Shown piece by piece: positions 7,939 through 16,021 of a stretch of 64,000 bases of DNA (position 1 is its first letter; each line of letters opens with the position of its first letter). A model generated the notes under the pieces. It saw nothing but the letters and a program-made list of their open reading frames with translations. It ran no database searches and was not told the DNA's origin. The DNA is from Arthrobacter sp. B1805 (GTDB lineage: Bacteria > Actinomycetota > Actinomycetes > Actinomycetales > Micrococcaceae). A program made the position numbers and the translations under genes. The stretch covers positions 62,001 to 126,000 of the forward strand of contig NZ_PJIQ01000008.1 in assembly GCF_002929745.1 (NCBI RefSeq). Reading direction: 5' to 3'.

Positions 7939-8802
7939 TCACTGGCCCAGGATCACGTGGGCAGCGTCTATCTCACGGTCCGTCACCGTGGTGGGCGCCT
8001 CGAGGTGGACGGCTCCCGACGGGATGATGCCCGCCCCTCCGTAGCGCTCCATGACGCGCCACTGCGCGGCGACGTCCTCCCCGGCATGCTCCGGAGGCAG
8101 TCGGTCCCAGAAGTCGAACCCACCGCACTCCACGAGGGACTCCCTGTCGAACAGGACGCACCCGCCGACCCAGGCGACCCTGTACAGCAGCCACTCACCG
8201 GGCGGTACCGCGAGGTCGGCGGCGGCATGCGCCAGGTTCGCCGCGTTGTGGAGCGGCCACCGGGCGAACCCTGCGGTTCCCGGGCGGATCCGCTCGGGCT
8301 GCACCCTGTTGCCGGGCCACAGCGCCAACTCGGTCCGCTCATGGGGCCGACGGTCGTCGAGGTAGGACAAACCCTGCACGGCGGACCCCACGAAGCCGCA
8401 GCCGGCAGCCTGCAGTGCCTTGCACATGCGGCCGAGGGACCCGGGCTCGAGCCAGACGTCGTTGTCGAGGAAGAGGACGAACGGAGCGCGTGCCAGTCCC
8501 AGGAGGTACTCGCGGTGTTCGGCCAGCCCCCTGCGCGGCAGGTGCCGCTCGAGGCGGACGTGCCGTCCCTGGGCTTCGAGCACCCGCACCATGGCACGCA
8601 CGGCCGGCGCCGTGAAGGATGCCACTTCCCCTTCGGTCTGGTCGCTCACGATCACGCGGAACGGTACGCCCTCCTGCGCGGCGAGCCCCGACAGCGTGAC
8701 GGCGAGTTCCGCGGGACGCCCGAAGGAGGGGATCAGCACATCCACGAGGGGCTCCTCGGCGGGCGCTTCGACGGCCCACTCCCCCGACCAGCGCAGTGTC
8801 AC
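7939..8802 (-). CDS. Glycosyltransferase family 2
   Basis: Inverting GT-A glycosyltransferase of 287 residues. VDVLIPSFGRPAELAVTL opens the nucleotide-binding fold (residues 20-37). The metal-binding DxD is LFLDNDVWLEPGS near residue 112. The second-half motif GGFDFWDRLPPEHAGEDVAAQ near 230 carries the ED acid pair typical of GT2. No membrane helix is seen, so it acts at the cytoplasmic face. Its start overlaps the stop of the preceding HldE-type gene by 4 bases (ATGA), so it is the third gene of a transcript ALDH-hldE-GT2. It probably adds a sugar in the heptose glycan; the donor is unknown. Confidence 0.85.
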   Translation of the reverse strand: MTLRWSGEWAVEAPAEEPLVDVLIPSFGRPAELAVTLSGLAAQEGVPFRVIVSDQTEGEVASFTAPAVRAMVRVLEAQGRHVRLERHLPRRGLAEHREYLLGLARAPFVLFLDNDVWLEPGSLGRMCKALQAAGCGFVGSAVQGLSYLDDRRPHERTELALWPGNRVQPERIRPGTAGFARWPLHNAANLAHAAADLAVPPGEWLLYRVAWVGGCVLFDRESLVECGGFDFWDRLPPEHAGEDVAAQWRVMERYGGAGIIPSGAVHLEAPTTVTDREIDAAHVILGQ

Positions 8803-10391
8803 GACGCGTCCCCCGCCACGGGCGTCGACCGGATCCTCCGGACCACGGCCGCGGTGGACCGTTCCGGCACGTAGTCGAGGATGCTGACCCTCCCGCCGCA
8901 GGCCTCGACGGCCGGCGCCTCCTCCAGCATCTGGGCGGTGTAGTCACCGCCCTTCGCATAGACGTCCGGCTTCAGCAGCTCGATGAGCGGGACCAGGGTG
9001 TCGGTCCCGAAGACGGTGACGTAGTCGACGCAGCTCAGCGACGCGATGATGCCCGCGCGGTCGGCGATCGGGTTGATGGGGCGATCGGGGCCCTTGAGCC
9101 TGCGGACGCCGTCGTCGTCGTTCAGCGCCACCACGAGGACGTCGCCGAGCTGCTTCGCCTGGTTGAGGTAGCGGGTGTGGCCCCGGTGCAGCACGTCGAA
9201 GCAGCCGTTCGTGAGCACGATGCGCTTGCCGGCCGCGCGGTCCTCCTCGACCCTGCGCAGGAGGTCGGCCGTCGCCAGGGCCGTGTCCGCGAACTGCTGG
9301 AGATGACCCGTCAGGTCGGCCGTCGTGCAGACGGAGGTGCCGGGCCGGTGCACGACGACGTCGGCGGCGGCCTGCGCGAGGTCGAGGCTCGTGGTGAGCG
9401 GCAAGCCGACCGCGCGTGCAGCCGTGAGGCTCGCCACGAAGGTGTCCCCCGCGCCGGAGGCCTGCTTCTCGGTGGCGGGCTTGGCCCAGGTGCGGTGTTC
9501 CTCGCCGTCCTGCCCGAGCAGCACCGTGCCGTCACGGTCCAGGGTGACGACGACGGCGGCGGCGTTCGTGGCCGCGAGGAGCTCGGTCCGCCGTTCCGCC
9601 ACCGTCGCAGCCCTGTCGGACCGCGGATCGAGGCGCGTCGCGAGGACCTGCGCGGCCTCCTGCGCATTCGGGGTGACGATGTCCGGCTCCAGGGCGGACC
9701 ACACGGCGGTGTCATGCGCGTCGACGACGACGAGCATGCCTGGATCCAGCCTCGAGGCGTGCCCGAGTGCCTCGCGGACCTCGTCGCCCAGAGCGCCGGA
9801 CCCGTAGTCGCACACGACGACGGCATCAACCCCCGCGACCGCGTCCGGAATTCTTGCGGCGAGCGACGTGATGGCGGACGGTGGAAGGCCGTCGTGCGTG
9901 TCGTCGAGCCTGAGCATGACCTGGTCCCCACCGAGGATCCGGTACTTCGTGGTGGTGCTGACCCGCTCGTCCTGCACGAGGTCCGTGGTGTCCACGCCCG
10001 CGGCGTCGAGGATTCCCCGCAGGCGGCGCCCGGCGTCGTCGGTTCCGATCAGGCCGCACATCCGGACCCTCGCCCCCAGGGCGGCGAGGTTCATCGCCGT
10101 GTTCGCCGCGCCTCCCGCGGCATAGTCCCGCCGGGTGATGTCCACGACGGGCGCGGGCGCCTCACGGCAGAACCGTTCGATGGTTCCGCTCCACCAGCCG
10201 TCCAGCATCGCGTCGCCGACGACCGTCACACGCGGCGACCGGTCGGCGATGGCTGCGGGGACCCACGCCGCGAGGCCGCGTACCTCCGAGAGGTCTCCGG
10301 CGATGTCGTCCGCGTCGTGTACGCCCGGCACCCGCTCGTCCGGCAGGAGCTCGGGACGGTCCGCCTGGTCGTTCCGTCGCGCGTCGTCCAT
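8799..10391 (-). CDS. hldE: Bifunctional heptose kinase / heptose-1-P nucleotidyltransferase, copy 1
   Basis: 530-residue fusion of a PfkB sugar kinase (about residues 50-365) and a cytidylyltransferase-like domain (about 385-520), the HldE (RfaE) architecture. Kinase marks are VTVVGDAMLDGWWSG, YAAGGAANTAMNLAALG and the catalytic-Asp loop ASGAGDTFVASL. The nucleotidyltransferase has TNGCFDVLHRGHTRYL with its HxGH and KGGDYTAQMLEEA. In HldE the kinase makes heptose 1,7-bisphosphate and the second domain charges heptose 1-phosphate with ATP. About 50 extra N-terminal residues have no counterpart in the 477-residue E. coli enzyme. The ATG overlaps the ALDH stop by one base. It is clearly different from the copy at 13968, so the two may take different sugars. 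Confidence 0.88.
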   Translation of the reverse strand: MDDARRNDQADRPELLPDERVPGVHDADDIAGDLSEVRGLAAWVPAAIADRSPRVTVVGDAMLDGWWSGTIERFCREAPAPVVDITRRDYAAGGAANTAMNLAALGARVRMCGLIGTDDAGRRLRGILDAAGVDTTDLVQDERVSTTTKYRILGGDQVMLRLDDTHDGLPPSAITSLAARIPDAVAGVDAVVVCDYGSGALGDEVREALGHASRLDPGMLVVVDAHDTAVWSALEPDIVTPNAQEAAQVLATRLDPRSDRAATVAERRTELLAATNAAAVVVTLDRDGTVLLGQDGEEHRTWAKPATEKQASGAGDTFVASLTAARAVGLPLTTSLDLAQAAADVVVHRPGTSVCTTADLTGHLQQFADTALATADLLRRVEEDRAAGKRIVLTNGCFDVLHRGHTRYLNQAKQLGDVLVVALNDDDGVRRLKGPDRPINPIADRAGIIASLSCVDYVTVFGTDTLVPLIELLKPDVYAKGGDYTAQMLEEAPAVEACGGRVSILDYVPERSTAAVVRRIRSTPVAGDAS

Positions 10392-11800
10392 CAGGCACCC
10401 TCCTGCGGCGCACTGATGTGCACGACCTTCACGAGGGCGAACTCGTCCAGCAGTTCCGGTCCGTAGCCGAAGCCCGCCCCGCTGATGCCCCGCGGCTGCG
10501 CGGACCCGCCCGGCGCACCGCCGAAGACGGCGTTCACCTTGACCGTGCCCACCGGGAGCCGGGCGATCGCCTGCTGGGCGTGCGCGATGCTGCCCGTCAG
10601 CACGGAGGCGGCGAGGCCGTAGGGGCCGCCCGCGGCAAGCCGGAGGCCCTCATCGAAGCTCTCCACGACGGTCACCGGTGCGACCGGTCCGAACGTCTCC
10701 TCCGTCATGACGTTCATCGCCTCGGTGCACCCGGCAAGGACGGTCGCCGGGTAGTGGGCGCCCGGCCCGTCCGGCACCGAACCACCCTCGAGGCATTCCG
10801 CGCCGAGCCGGATGGCTTCGCCGACCTGCCCGTCCACGATGTCCCGCATGCGGCGGTCGACGAGGGGCTGGCGATTTCCGCCGGCGTTCCGCCGCCGTGC
10901 CTCGTCGACGAGCGCGGCCAGGAACGGCTCGGCGATTCCCCGGTGGACGTAGATCCGTTCGACCGAGGTGCAGATCTGGCCGCTGTTGGCGAAGGCACCC
11001 AGTGCTGCCTGTGAGGCCGCCCAGACGGGATCGACATCGGCGTCGACGATCAGCGGGTCGTTGCCGCCGTTCTCCCGGATGACGTGTGCACCGGTGAGTG
11101 ACGCCGTCCGCGCGATGCGTGCTCCCGTAGCGCTGGAGCCGACGTGGGCGAAGACGTCCACGCCGGTCTCCATGGTCAGCATCTGGCCCACCTCGGCGCC
11201 ACCGGTCAGCGTGGTGAGGACTCCCTCCGGGAAGGCGGGCTGGAGCAGGCGCCCCAGCAGTTCGCCGACGTGGGGGCAGCGCTCGCTCGGCTTGTGGATG
11301 ACGACGTTGCCGGTGACCAGGGCTGCACCGATGAGTCCGGCGGCGACGGCCACCGGATCGTTCCACGGCGTCAGGAGCACGGCTACGCCGCGCGGCTCCG
11401 CGACGGTGTAGTCGGTCGCAGTGACCGCGCCACGGAGGCTCAGCCCACGGTGCACCGGGCCCAGTTCCGCATACTGCTCGAGGGTCGAGATCCCGGCCTC
11501 GATGCCGCCCAGCGAGTCCTCGAGCAGCTTGCCGGTCTCCCGCGTGTTCAACTCCGCCAGTTCCTGCGCGCCGTTCCGCAGCGCGGCGGCAGCTCGGCGC
11601 AGGGCCGCACCGCGGTCCGCCGGGCTCGTCGCGGCCCATTCCGGCTGCACGGTCCGCGCCAGTGAGATGGCGAGTGCCACCTGCTCGCGAGCGACGCAGG
11701 GCAAGGTGCCGACCTCACTGCCGTCCCGCGGGTCATGGATCGTGATCGATCGATCGGCCTGCACATCAAGCAGAGTGTCTGCCTGGGAGTTGATGGACAT
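10391..11800 (-). CDS. Aldehyde dehydrogenase family protein
   Basis: 469-residue NAD(P)-dependent aldehyde dehydrogenase. It shows the substrate-channel region AVLLTPWNDPVAVAAGLIGA near residue 135, the coenzyme-site Lys in VIHKPSERCP, the catalytic Glu in IRENGGNDPLIVDADV near 243 and the catalytic Cys in FANSGQICTSVERIYV near 277, followed by EETFGPVAPVTVV. It is first in a run with the HldE copy and the GT2 gene, divergent from a family-9 glycosyltransferase. That placement suggests it oxidises a sugar aldehyde or aglycone of the glycan, but no substrate can be read from sequence. AAGGAG lies 5 bases before the ATG. Confidence 0.85.
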   Translation of the reverse strand: MSINSQADTLLDVQADRSITIHDPRDGSEVGTLPCVAREQVALAISLARTVQPEWAATSPADRGAALRRAAAALRNGAQELAELNTRETGKLLEDSLGGIEAGISTLEQYAELGPVHRGLSLRGAVTATDYTVAEPRGVAVLLTPWNDPVAVAAGLIGAALVTGNVVIHKPSERCPHVGELLGRLLQPAFPEGVLTTLTGGAEVGQMLTMETGVDVFAHVGSSATGARIARTASLTGAHVIRENGGNDPLIVDADVDPVWAASQAALGAFANSGQICTSVERIYVHRGIAEPFLAALVDEARRRNAGGNRQPLVDRRMRDIVDGQVGEAIRLGAECLEGGSVPDGPGAHYPATVLAGCTEAMNVMTEETFGPVAPVTVVESFDEGLRLAAGGPYGLAASVLTGSIAHAQQAIARLPVGTVKVNAVFGGAPGGSAQPRGISGAGFGYGPELLDEFALVKVVHISAPQEGA

Positions 11801-11931
11801 TGCGCTCCTTGATGTCGAGTACCGGCGCGGCTCGTTCCCACCGCGCGGCTAGTGATTCCGTACCCAGCGTGCGCCCGTTCACACACGTCACCGTCCGATT
11901 TCTACGCCGCTCACGCAACCATCAGCACGCT

Positions 11932-12011
11932 TAGCATAGTGTGGCACCAGGAGAAGAGGCGGCCGCCCACCCGCAGCGAAAAAGGCATGGACAGCAGGAG
12001 CACTGCTGTCC
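11932..12011 (+). promoter_or_regulatory. Possible promoter and leader hairpin of the 12062 gene
   Basis: TAGCAT (11932-11937) may serve as a -10 in the divergent ALDH/GT9 gap. A perfect 9-bp stem, GGACAGCAG/CTGCTGTCC (11989-11997 and 12003-12011) with a 5-base loop, would lie in the leader about 50 bases before the start codon. Role unknown. Confidence 0.3.
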
Positions 12012-12061
12012 GTGCGGGCAGCCGTACCGGCGATGGCACCAGCAGATGAACGGGGAAGAAC

Positions 12062-13216
12062 GTGATGCAGCAGGATACGACGGCGGATTTCGGCGGACGG
12101 CAGGACACCGCGAGGTCGGTCGGACCGGTGCTCGAGCCGTTCGAGGACGTGCGGAGCATCGCCGTCCTGCGCGGCGGAGGGCTCGGCGACCTCATGTTCG
12201 CGATGCCGGCCATCGCCGCCCTGAAGGACACCTACCCGGAGGCGGACATCACCCTCCTCGGTATGCCGGGGCATGCGGCGCTGCTCGCCGGGCGGCCAGG
12301 GCCGGTGTCGGCGGTGCTGGAACTCCCGTTCTCTCCCGGCGTACGCCCGGGGGACGAGGACCCGGAAGCCGTCGAGCGGTTCTTCACCGGAATACGCGGT
12401 TCCTTCGATCTCGCCGTCCAGCTGCACGGCGGCGGGCGGAACTCGAACCCGTTTCTCCTGCGCCTCGGCGCGCGCCACACCGTGGGCACGCGGACGCCGG
12501 ACGCCGTAGCGCTGGAACGCACCATCCCGTACGTCTACTACCAGCACGAGGTGTTCCGTGCACTGGAGGTGGTGGGACTCGCCGGCGCCGTTCCCGTGGA
12601 CCTGGAGCCACGGGTGCACGTGCTGCCGGCCGAAGCAGACCGCGCTGCACAACTCACCGGCGAGGGCGCCGTGATCGCTCTTCACCCAGGCGCCACGGAC
12701 CCCCGCAGGAGATGGCCGTCGTCGTCGTTCGCGGAGGTCGCGGTGCGCGCGGCAGCGGACGGGTGCGAGGTGCTGGTGGTCGGGGACGAGACGGACGTCC
12801 CGACGGCGGAGGACATCGTCCGGCTGGCCCTCCAGGCCGATCCGACGGCGAACGTGCGCTCGCTCGCCGGTCAGCTGACGCTCGGGGAGCTGACCGGCGT
12901 GCTGGACCGCAGTGCCGTCATGGTGGGCAACGACAGCGGGCCGCGTCACCTCGCGCAGGCGGTCGGTACGCCGACGGTCGGCGTCTACTGGATCGGCAAC
13001 GTGATCAACGCCGGGGCGATCGGACGCACACTCCACCGCGTGCACTTCTCGTGGGTGACGCACTGCCCCGTGTGCGGGGTGGACGTGACCCAGGTGGGCT
13101 GGACTGCGGAACGATGCGAGCACGATGACTCGTTCGTCGCGCCGGTCCAGCCCGCCGCCGTCTACACGGACGTGGCCGAACTCAGGGCCACGAGCCTTCT
13201 TCTGCGTGGGCGATGA
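12062..13216 (+). CDS. Glycosyltransferase family 9 (heptosyltransferase-like), copy 1
   Basis: 384-residue GT-B enzyme of the family that transfers heptose from ADP-heptose. The N-terminal domain begins IAVLRGGGLGDLMFAMPAIA near residue 38. The C-terminal donor domain has IALHPGATDPRRRWP near 205, the family Asp motif VGNDSGPRHLAQAVGTPTVG near 285 and a late HCPVCGVDVTQVGWT. No signal or membrane helix. GTG 12062 and ATG 12065 are adjacent in-frame starts after GGGGAAG. It is transcribed away from the ALDH-hldE-GT2 run. Its last 35 bases overlap the end of the convergent SDR gene. Confidence 0.88.
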   Translation: MMQQDTTADFGGRQDTARSVGPVLEPFEDVRSIAVLRGGGLGDLMFAMPAIAALKDTYPEADITLLGMPGHAALLAGRPGPVSAVLELPFSPGVRPGDEDPEAVERFFTGIRGSFDLAVQLHGGGRNSNPFLLRLGARHTVGTRTPDAVALERTIPYVYYQHEVFRALEVVGLAGAVPVDLEPRVHVLPAEADRAAQLTGEGAVIALHPGATDPRRRWPSSSFAEVAVRAAADGCEVLVVGDETDVPTAEDIVRLALQADPTANVRSLAGQLTLGELTGVLDRSAVMVGNDSGPRHLAQAVGTPTVGVYWIGNVINAGAIGRTLHRVHFSWVTHCPVCGVDVTQVGWTAERCEHDDSFVAPVQPAAVYTDVAELRATSLLLRGR

Positions 13217-13904
13217 CCATCTCGCGGATCTCGCAGCTCTTGGGCTGCGACAGCGCGAACAGGATCGCCTCGGCGACGCGCTCGGGGTCGTTCAGCCGTG
13301 AGTCGTCCTGGGGCTTGTACTGCTCGTCGCGATCGTCGAAGAAGCGCGTCTTCATACCGCCCGGGATGATCGTCGTCACGCCGATCTGGCCGGCGGTCTC
13401 CGCTGCCAGGGCCTGCGAGAAGCCCATCACGCCGAATTTCGAGGCACAGTAGGCCGTCGCGTCGCCGACCGCCTTGATGCCGAGCGTCGAGGCGATCGTC
13501 ACGACGCGCCCGTGGGTCTTCTTCAGGTAGGGCAGCGCGGCACGGGCGGTCGACGCCGTGCCCATGAGGTTCACGCCGATCACCTTCTCCCACTGATCCG
13601 CGGGCACCGTGTCGAGCGCTCCGCAGCGGTCGATACCGGCGGCGGTGACAACGGCGTCGAGGCCGTCCATCATCTCTGCCGCCTCGCGCACCGCCGCCTC
13701 CACGGCCGCCCGGTCGGCGACGTCGACCTCGAAGGCCTTGACGCCCGTCACGCGACTGATGTCGCGGTCGAGCACCACCGGTGTGCCACCTGCGGCGATC
13801 ACACCCTGGACGATGGCTGCTCCGAGGCCGGAGCCCCCGCCCGTCACCAGGACGCGTCCCGGGTTGAATCCTGTACCTGCTGTGGTTCCTGCGTTCTCGG
13901 TCAT
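13182..13904 (-). CDS. Short-chain dehydrogenase/reductase
   Basis: 240-residue classical SDR. The NAD(P) motif is LVTGGGSGLGAAIVQG near residue 20. A DVAD acidic loop, then TAAGIDRCGALDT and the catalytic tetrad with Ser in TIASTLGIKA and YCASK (Tyr-x-x-x-Lys) near 152-156 follow. The end of the fold is IPGGMKTRFFDD. It lies 63 bases downstream of the second hldE gene on the same strand and is probably the last gene of the heptose operon. It is too short and of the wrong SDR type for the epimerase HldD. It could reduce or oxidise a sugar intermediate. Confidence 0.85.
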   Translation of the reverse strand: MTENAGTTAGTGFNPGRVLVTGGGSGLGAAIVQGVIAAGGTPVVLDRDISRVTGVKAFEVDVADRAAVEAAVREAAEMMDGLDAVVTAAGIDRCGALDTVPADQWEKVIGVNLMGTASTARAALPYLKKTHGRVVTIASTLGIKAVGDATAYCASKFGVMGFSQALAAETAGQIGVTTIIPGGMKTRFFDDRDEQYKPQDDSRLNDPERVAEAILFALSQPKSCEIREMVIAHAEEGSWP

Positions 13905-13967
13905 GCTGTTCCTTTCGTTGCTTGGTCCCGGCCGGCTGGATCGGTCCGGGCCCGTCTCTGCAGCCCG

Positions 13968-15335
13968 TCAGCCTACTCGGGCGAGCGCGGCTGCAAGTTT
14001 GGTGGTGGAGCGGGCTGGGATGTAGGGGACGGTGACGGTCCTGCCACCCCAGCTGGCGACGAGGGCGGCCTCGGGAAGGTCCTCGGCCGCGTAGTCGCCA
14101 CCCTTGACCCAGATGTCCGGCTGCAGGCGCGAGATGGCATTCTCCGGGGTCGACTCGCCGAAGACGAGGACTGCGTCGACGCACTCGAGAGCCGAGAGCA
14201 GCTCGGCGCGGTCCTCCTGCTTGATGATCGGCCGGGTCTCGCCCTTCAGACCACGCACCGACTCGTCGGAGTTGAGACAGACGATGAGGCAGTCGCCGAG
14301 TCGTCGGGCGGCGGCAAGGGTCCGCGCGTGGCCGGCGTGCAGGAGGTCGAAGCACCCGCCGGTGGCCACCACGGTCCCGCCCGCCTCCCGCGTCCGGCGT
14401 GCCACTGTGAGAGCGTCCAGGCCGTCGACCGGCAACTGTTCCGGAGCTGCAGGCCGCTCCCGGCCCATGGATCCGACGCCACCGGAGCCGAGGAAGTGCG
14501 CCGCGGCCTCCGTCGCCTGCTGGGCCGCGTCGTCGATCGCAGCTCCCCGGGCGAGCCCGACCGCGAGCGCGGAGGCGAAGCGGTCGCCTGCCCCGCAGGG
14601 GTCGGCAGCGGTGACGCGGGGGGCGGGCACCACCTGGGGCAGGAGTCCCCTCGCTCCCACGAGCGCGCCGTGTTCGCCCATGGTCACCAGGACGGCGCGG
14701 CTGCCCCACTTCTCGAGCAGGACGTCGGCGGCGGCCGCTGCGGCCTGGGTGCCCGAACCTGCGATGTCGGCGAAACGCAGTGCCTCACCGATGTTCGGCG
14801 TCACCGCTGCGACTCCCGGCACCGGACGCGCGCCCGATGGATGGGGGTCCCACACCACGGGGACGGACACCGCAAGCGTCTCGAGCCGCGCACGGAGCTC
14901 GTCGTTCCCGAGCAACCCCCTGCCGTAGTCCGCAGCGACGATCGCGTCGGCGTGCTCGAGTGCCGCGAGCATCTCCTCGGTGCAGCCGGGCACGGGCGGC
15001 GTCGCGCAGCCCTCGTCGAAGCGCACCACGGGCTGTCCCGAAGCGCGGACCCTGGTCTTGACCGGGGTCGGCGCGCCTGAAGGCCCGGCGACCACGGTCA
15101 CGCCGTCGAGTTCCGCGCGCAGCAGTCCCGCCGCGTCGTCGTCCCCGAGAACGGTGACCAGGACGGCGTCGTGCCCGTCCGACTGCAGCATGCGGGCCAC
15201 GAGACCGGCTCCGCCCGCCCGGCGCCGCACGGCGTCGACGTCGACGACGGGCACCGGCGCGTCGGGCGAGAGCCGCCCCGCGCCGCCAGAGAGATCGGTA
15301 TCGAGCAGGACGTCGCCCACCACCACGATCCTCAT
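13968..15335 (-). CDS. hldE: Bifunctional heptose kinase / heptose-1-P nucleotidyltransferase, copy 2
   Basis: 455-residue PfkB kinase (residues 1-300) fused to a cytidylyltransferase-like domain (about 320-450). The kinase part carries RIVVVGDVLLDTDLSG, the HldE-like GRLSPDAPVPVVDVD near residue 21 and the catalytic loop DPCGAGDRFASALAVG near 253. The transferase part has ATGGCFDLLHAGHARTLA with HxGH, CLNSDESVRGLKG and VKGGDYAAEDLPEA. The RLSPDAPVPVV box is closer to classical HldE than copy 1. The 4-base overlap with gmhA (15332-15335) ties it to the isomerase that makes its substrate. Product expected: NDP (probably ADP)-D-glycero-beta-D-manno-heptose. Confidence 0.9.
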   Translation of the reverse strand: MRIVVVGDVLLDTDLSGGAGRLSPDAPVPVVDVDAVRRRAGGAGLVARMLQSDGHDAVLVTVLGDDDAAGLLRAELDGVTVVAGPSGAPTPVKTRVRASGQPVVRFDEGCATPPVPGCTEEMLAALEHADAIVAADYGRGLLGNDELRARLETLAVSVPVVWDPHPSGARPVPGVAAVTPNIGEALRFADIAGSGTQAAAAAADVLLEKWGSRAVLVTMGEHGALVGARGLLPQVVPAPRVTAADPCGAGDRFASALAVGLARGAAIDDAAQQATEAAAHFLGSGGVGSMGRERPAAPEQLPVDGLDALTVARRTREAGGTVVATGGCFDLLHAGHARTLAAARRLGDCLIVCLNSDESVRGLKGETRPIIKQEDRAELLSALECVDAVLVFGESTPENAISRLQPDIWVKGGDYAAEDLPEAALVASWGGRTVTVPYIPARSTTKLAAALARVG

Positions 15336-16021
15336 CGCTGTGCCTCCCGCCGGCGGTGTACTTCGGCGTCGAACGCCCGGCAGATCGCGTGGAGTGCAAT
15401 CAGGTGGCCCTCCTGGGCGTTGGCTGACTTCGCGTCGATTGCCACGTAGTCGTCCACGCGGTCGGCCAGCGGGTTGGGGCCAGGCCCTGTGAGCGCCCAG
15501 GTCGTGACGCCTGCCGCCCGGGCGGCGTCGACGGCGTGGAGCAGGTTGGGGCTCTTGCCGCTCGTGCTCAGGAGGATCAGGATGTCACCGTCCCGTCCAT
15601 GGGCGCTGACCTGCCGGGCGAACATGTGGTCGAATCCGTAGTCGTTCGCGATCGCGGTGACCGCGGAGCTCTCGGCGTGGAGCGAGATCGCGGAGAAGGG
15701 CTCGCGCTCGCCATCGAAGCGGCCCACGAGCTCTGCGGTGAGGTGCTGCGCCTCGGCAGCCGAACCACCGTTGCCTGCGGCGAGCAGTCGCTGCCCTGCC
15801 ATGAGCCGATCGGCCATCTCGACACCCCACCCGGCGAGGGTGCCGGCGTTCTGCACCAGGGACTCGAGCGCGGGGGTGACCGCGCGGAGGTGGTCCAGGA
15901 CGAGGCGTCGCGAATCCTCCTGCACCGCATCCGTTGCGCGCTCAGGCTGTCCGGAGGGGATCGTCGGTGCTGGGGTGTCGGTGCGCGTCTGGGTGAAGAC
16001 GTCCGAAAGATGCGTGGTCAC
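15332..16021 (-). CDS. gmhA: Phosphoheptose isomerase (SIS domain)
   Basis: Converts sedoheptulose 7-phosphate to D-glycero-D-manno-heptose 7-phosphate, the entry step of heptose activation. 229 residues; E. coli GmhA has 192, and the extra 35 or so form a Thr/Pro-rich N-terminus. The SIS core is typical: AAGNGGSAAEAQHLTAELVG near residue 82 with the catalytic Glu, then LLSTSGKSPNLLHAVDAA and the C-terminal helix EGHLIALHAICRAFDAEV with the catalytic His. Four-base overlaps join it to the GT4 gene before it and the hldE gene after it, so stoichiometric expression is likely. Confidence 0.92.
   Translation of the reverse strand: MTTHLSDVFTQTRTDTPAPTIPSGQPERATDAVQEDSRRLVLDHLRAVTPALESLVQNAGTLAGWGVEMADRLMAGQRLLAAGNGGSAAEAQHLTAELVGRFDGEREPFSAISLHAESSAVTAIANDYGFDHMFARQVSAHGRDGDILILLSTSGKSPNLLHAVDAARAAGVTTWALTGPGPNPLADRVDDYVAIDAKSANAQEGHLIALHAICRAFDAEVHRRREAQR

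Noticed and set aside
13182-13904. SDR as the missing HldD epimerase
   Set aside because: It is 240 aa and of the classical type, with no C-terminal sugar-nucleotide domain; HldD is an extended SDR of about 310 aa.
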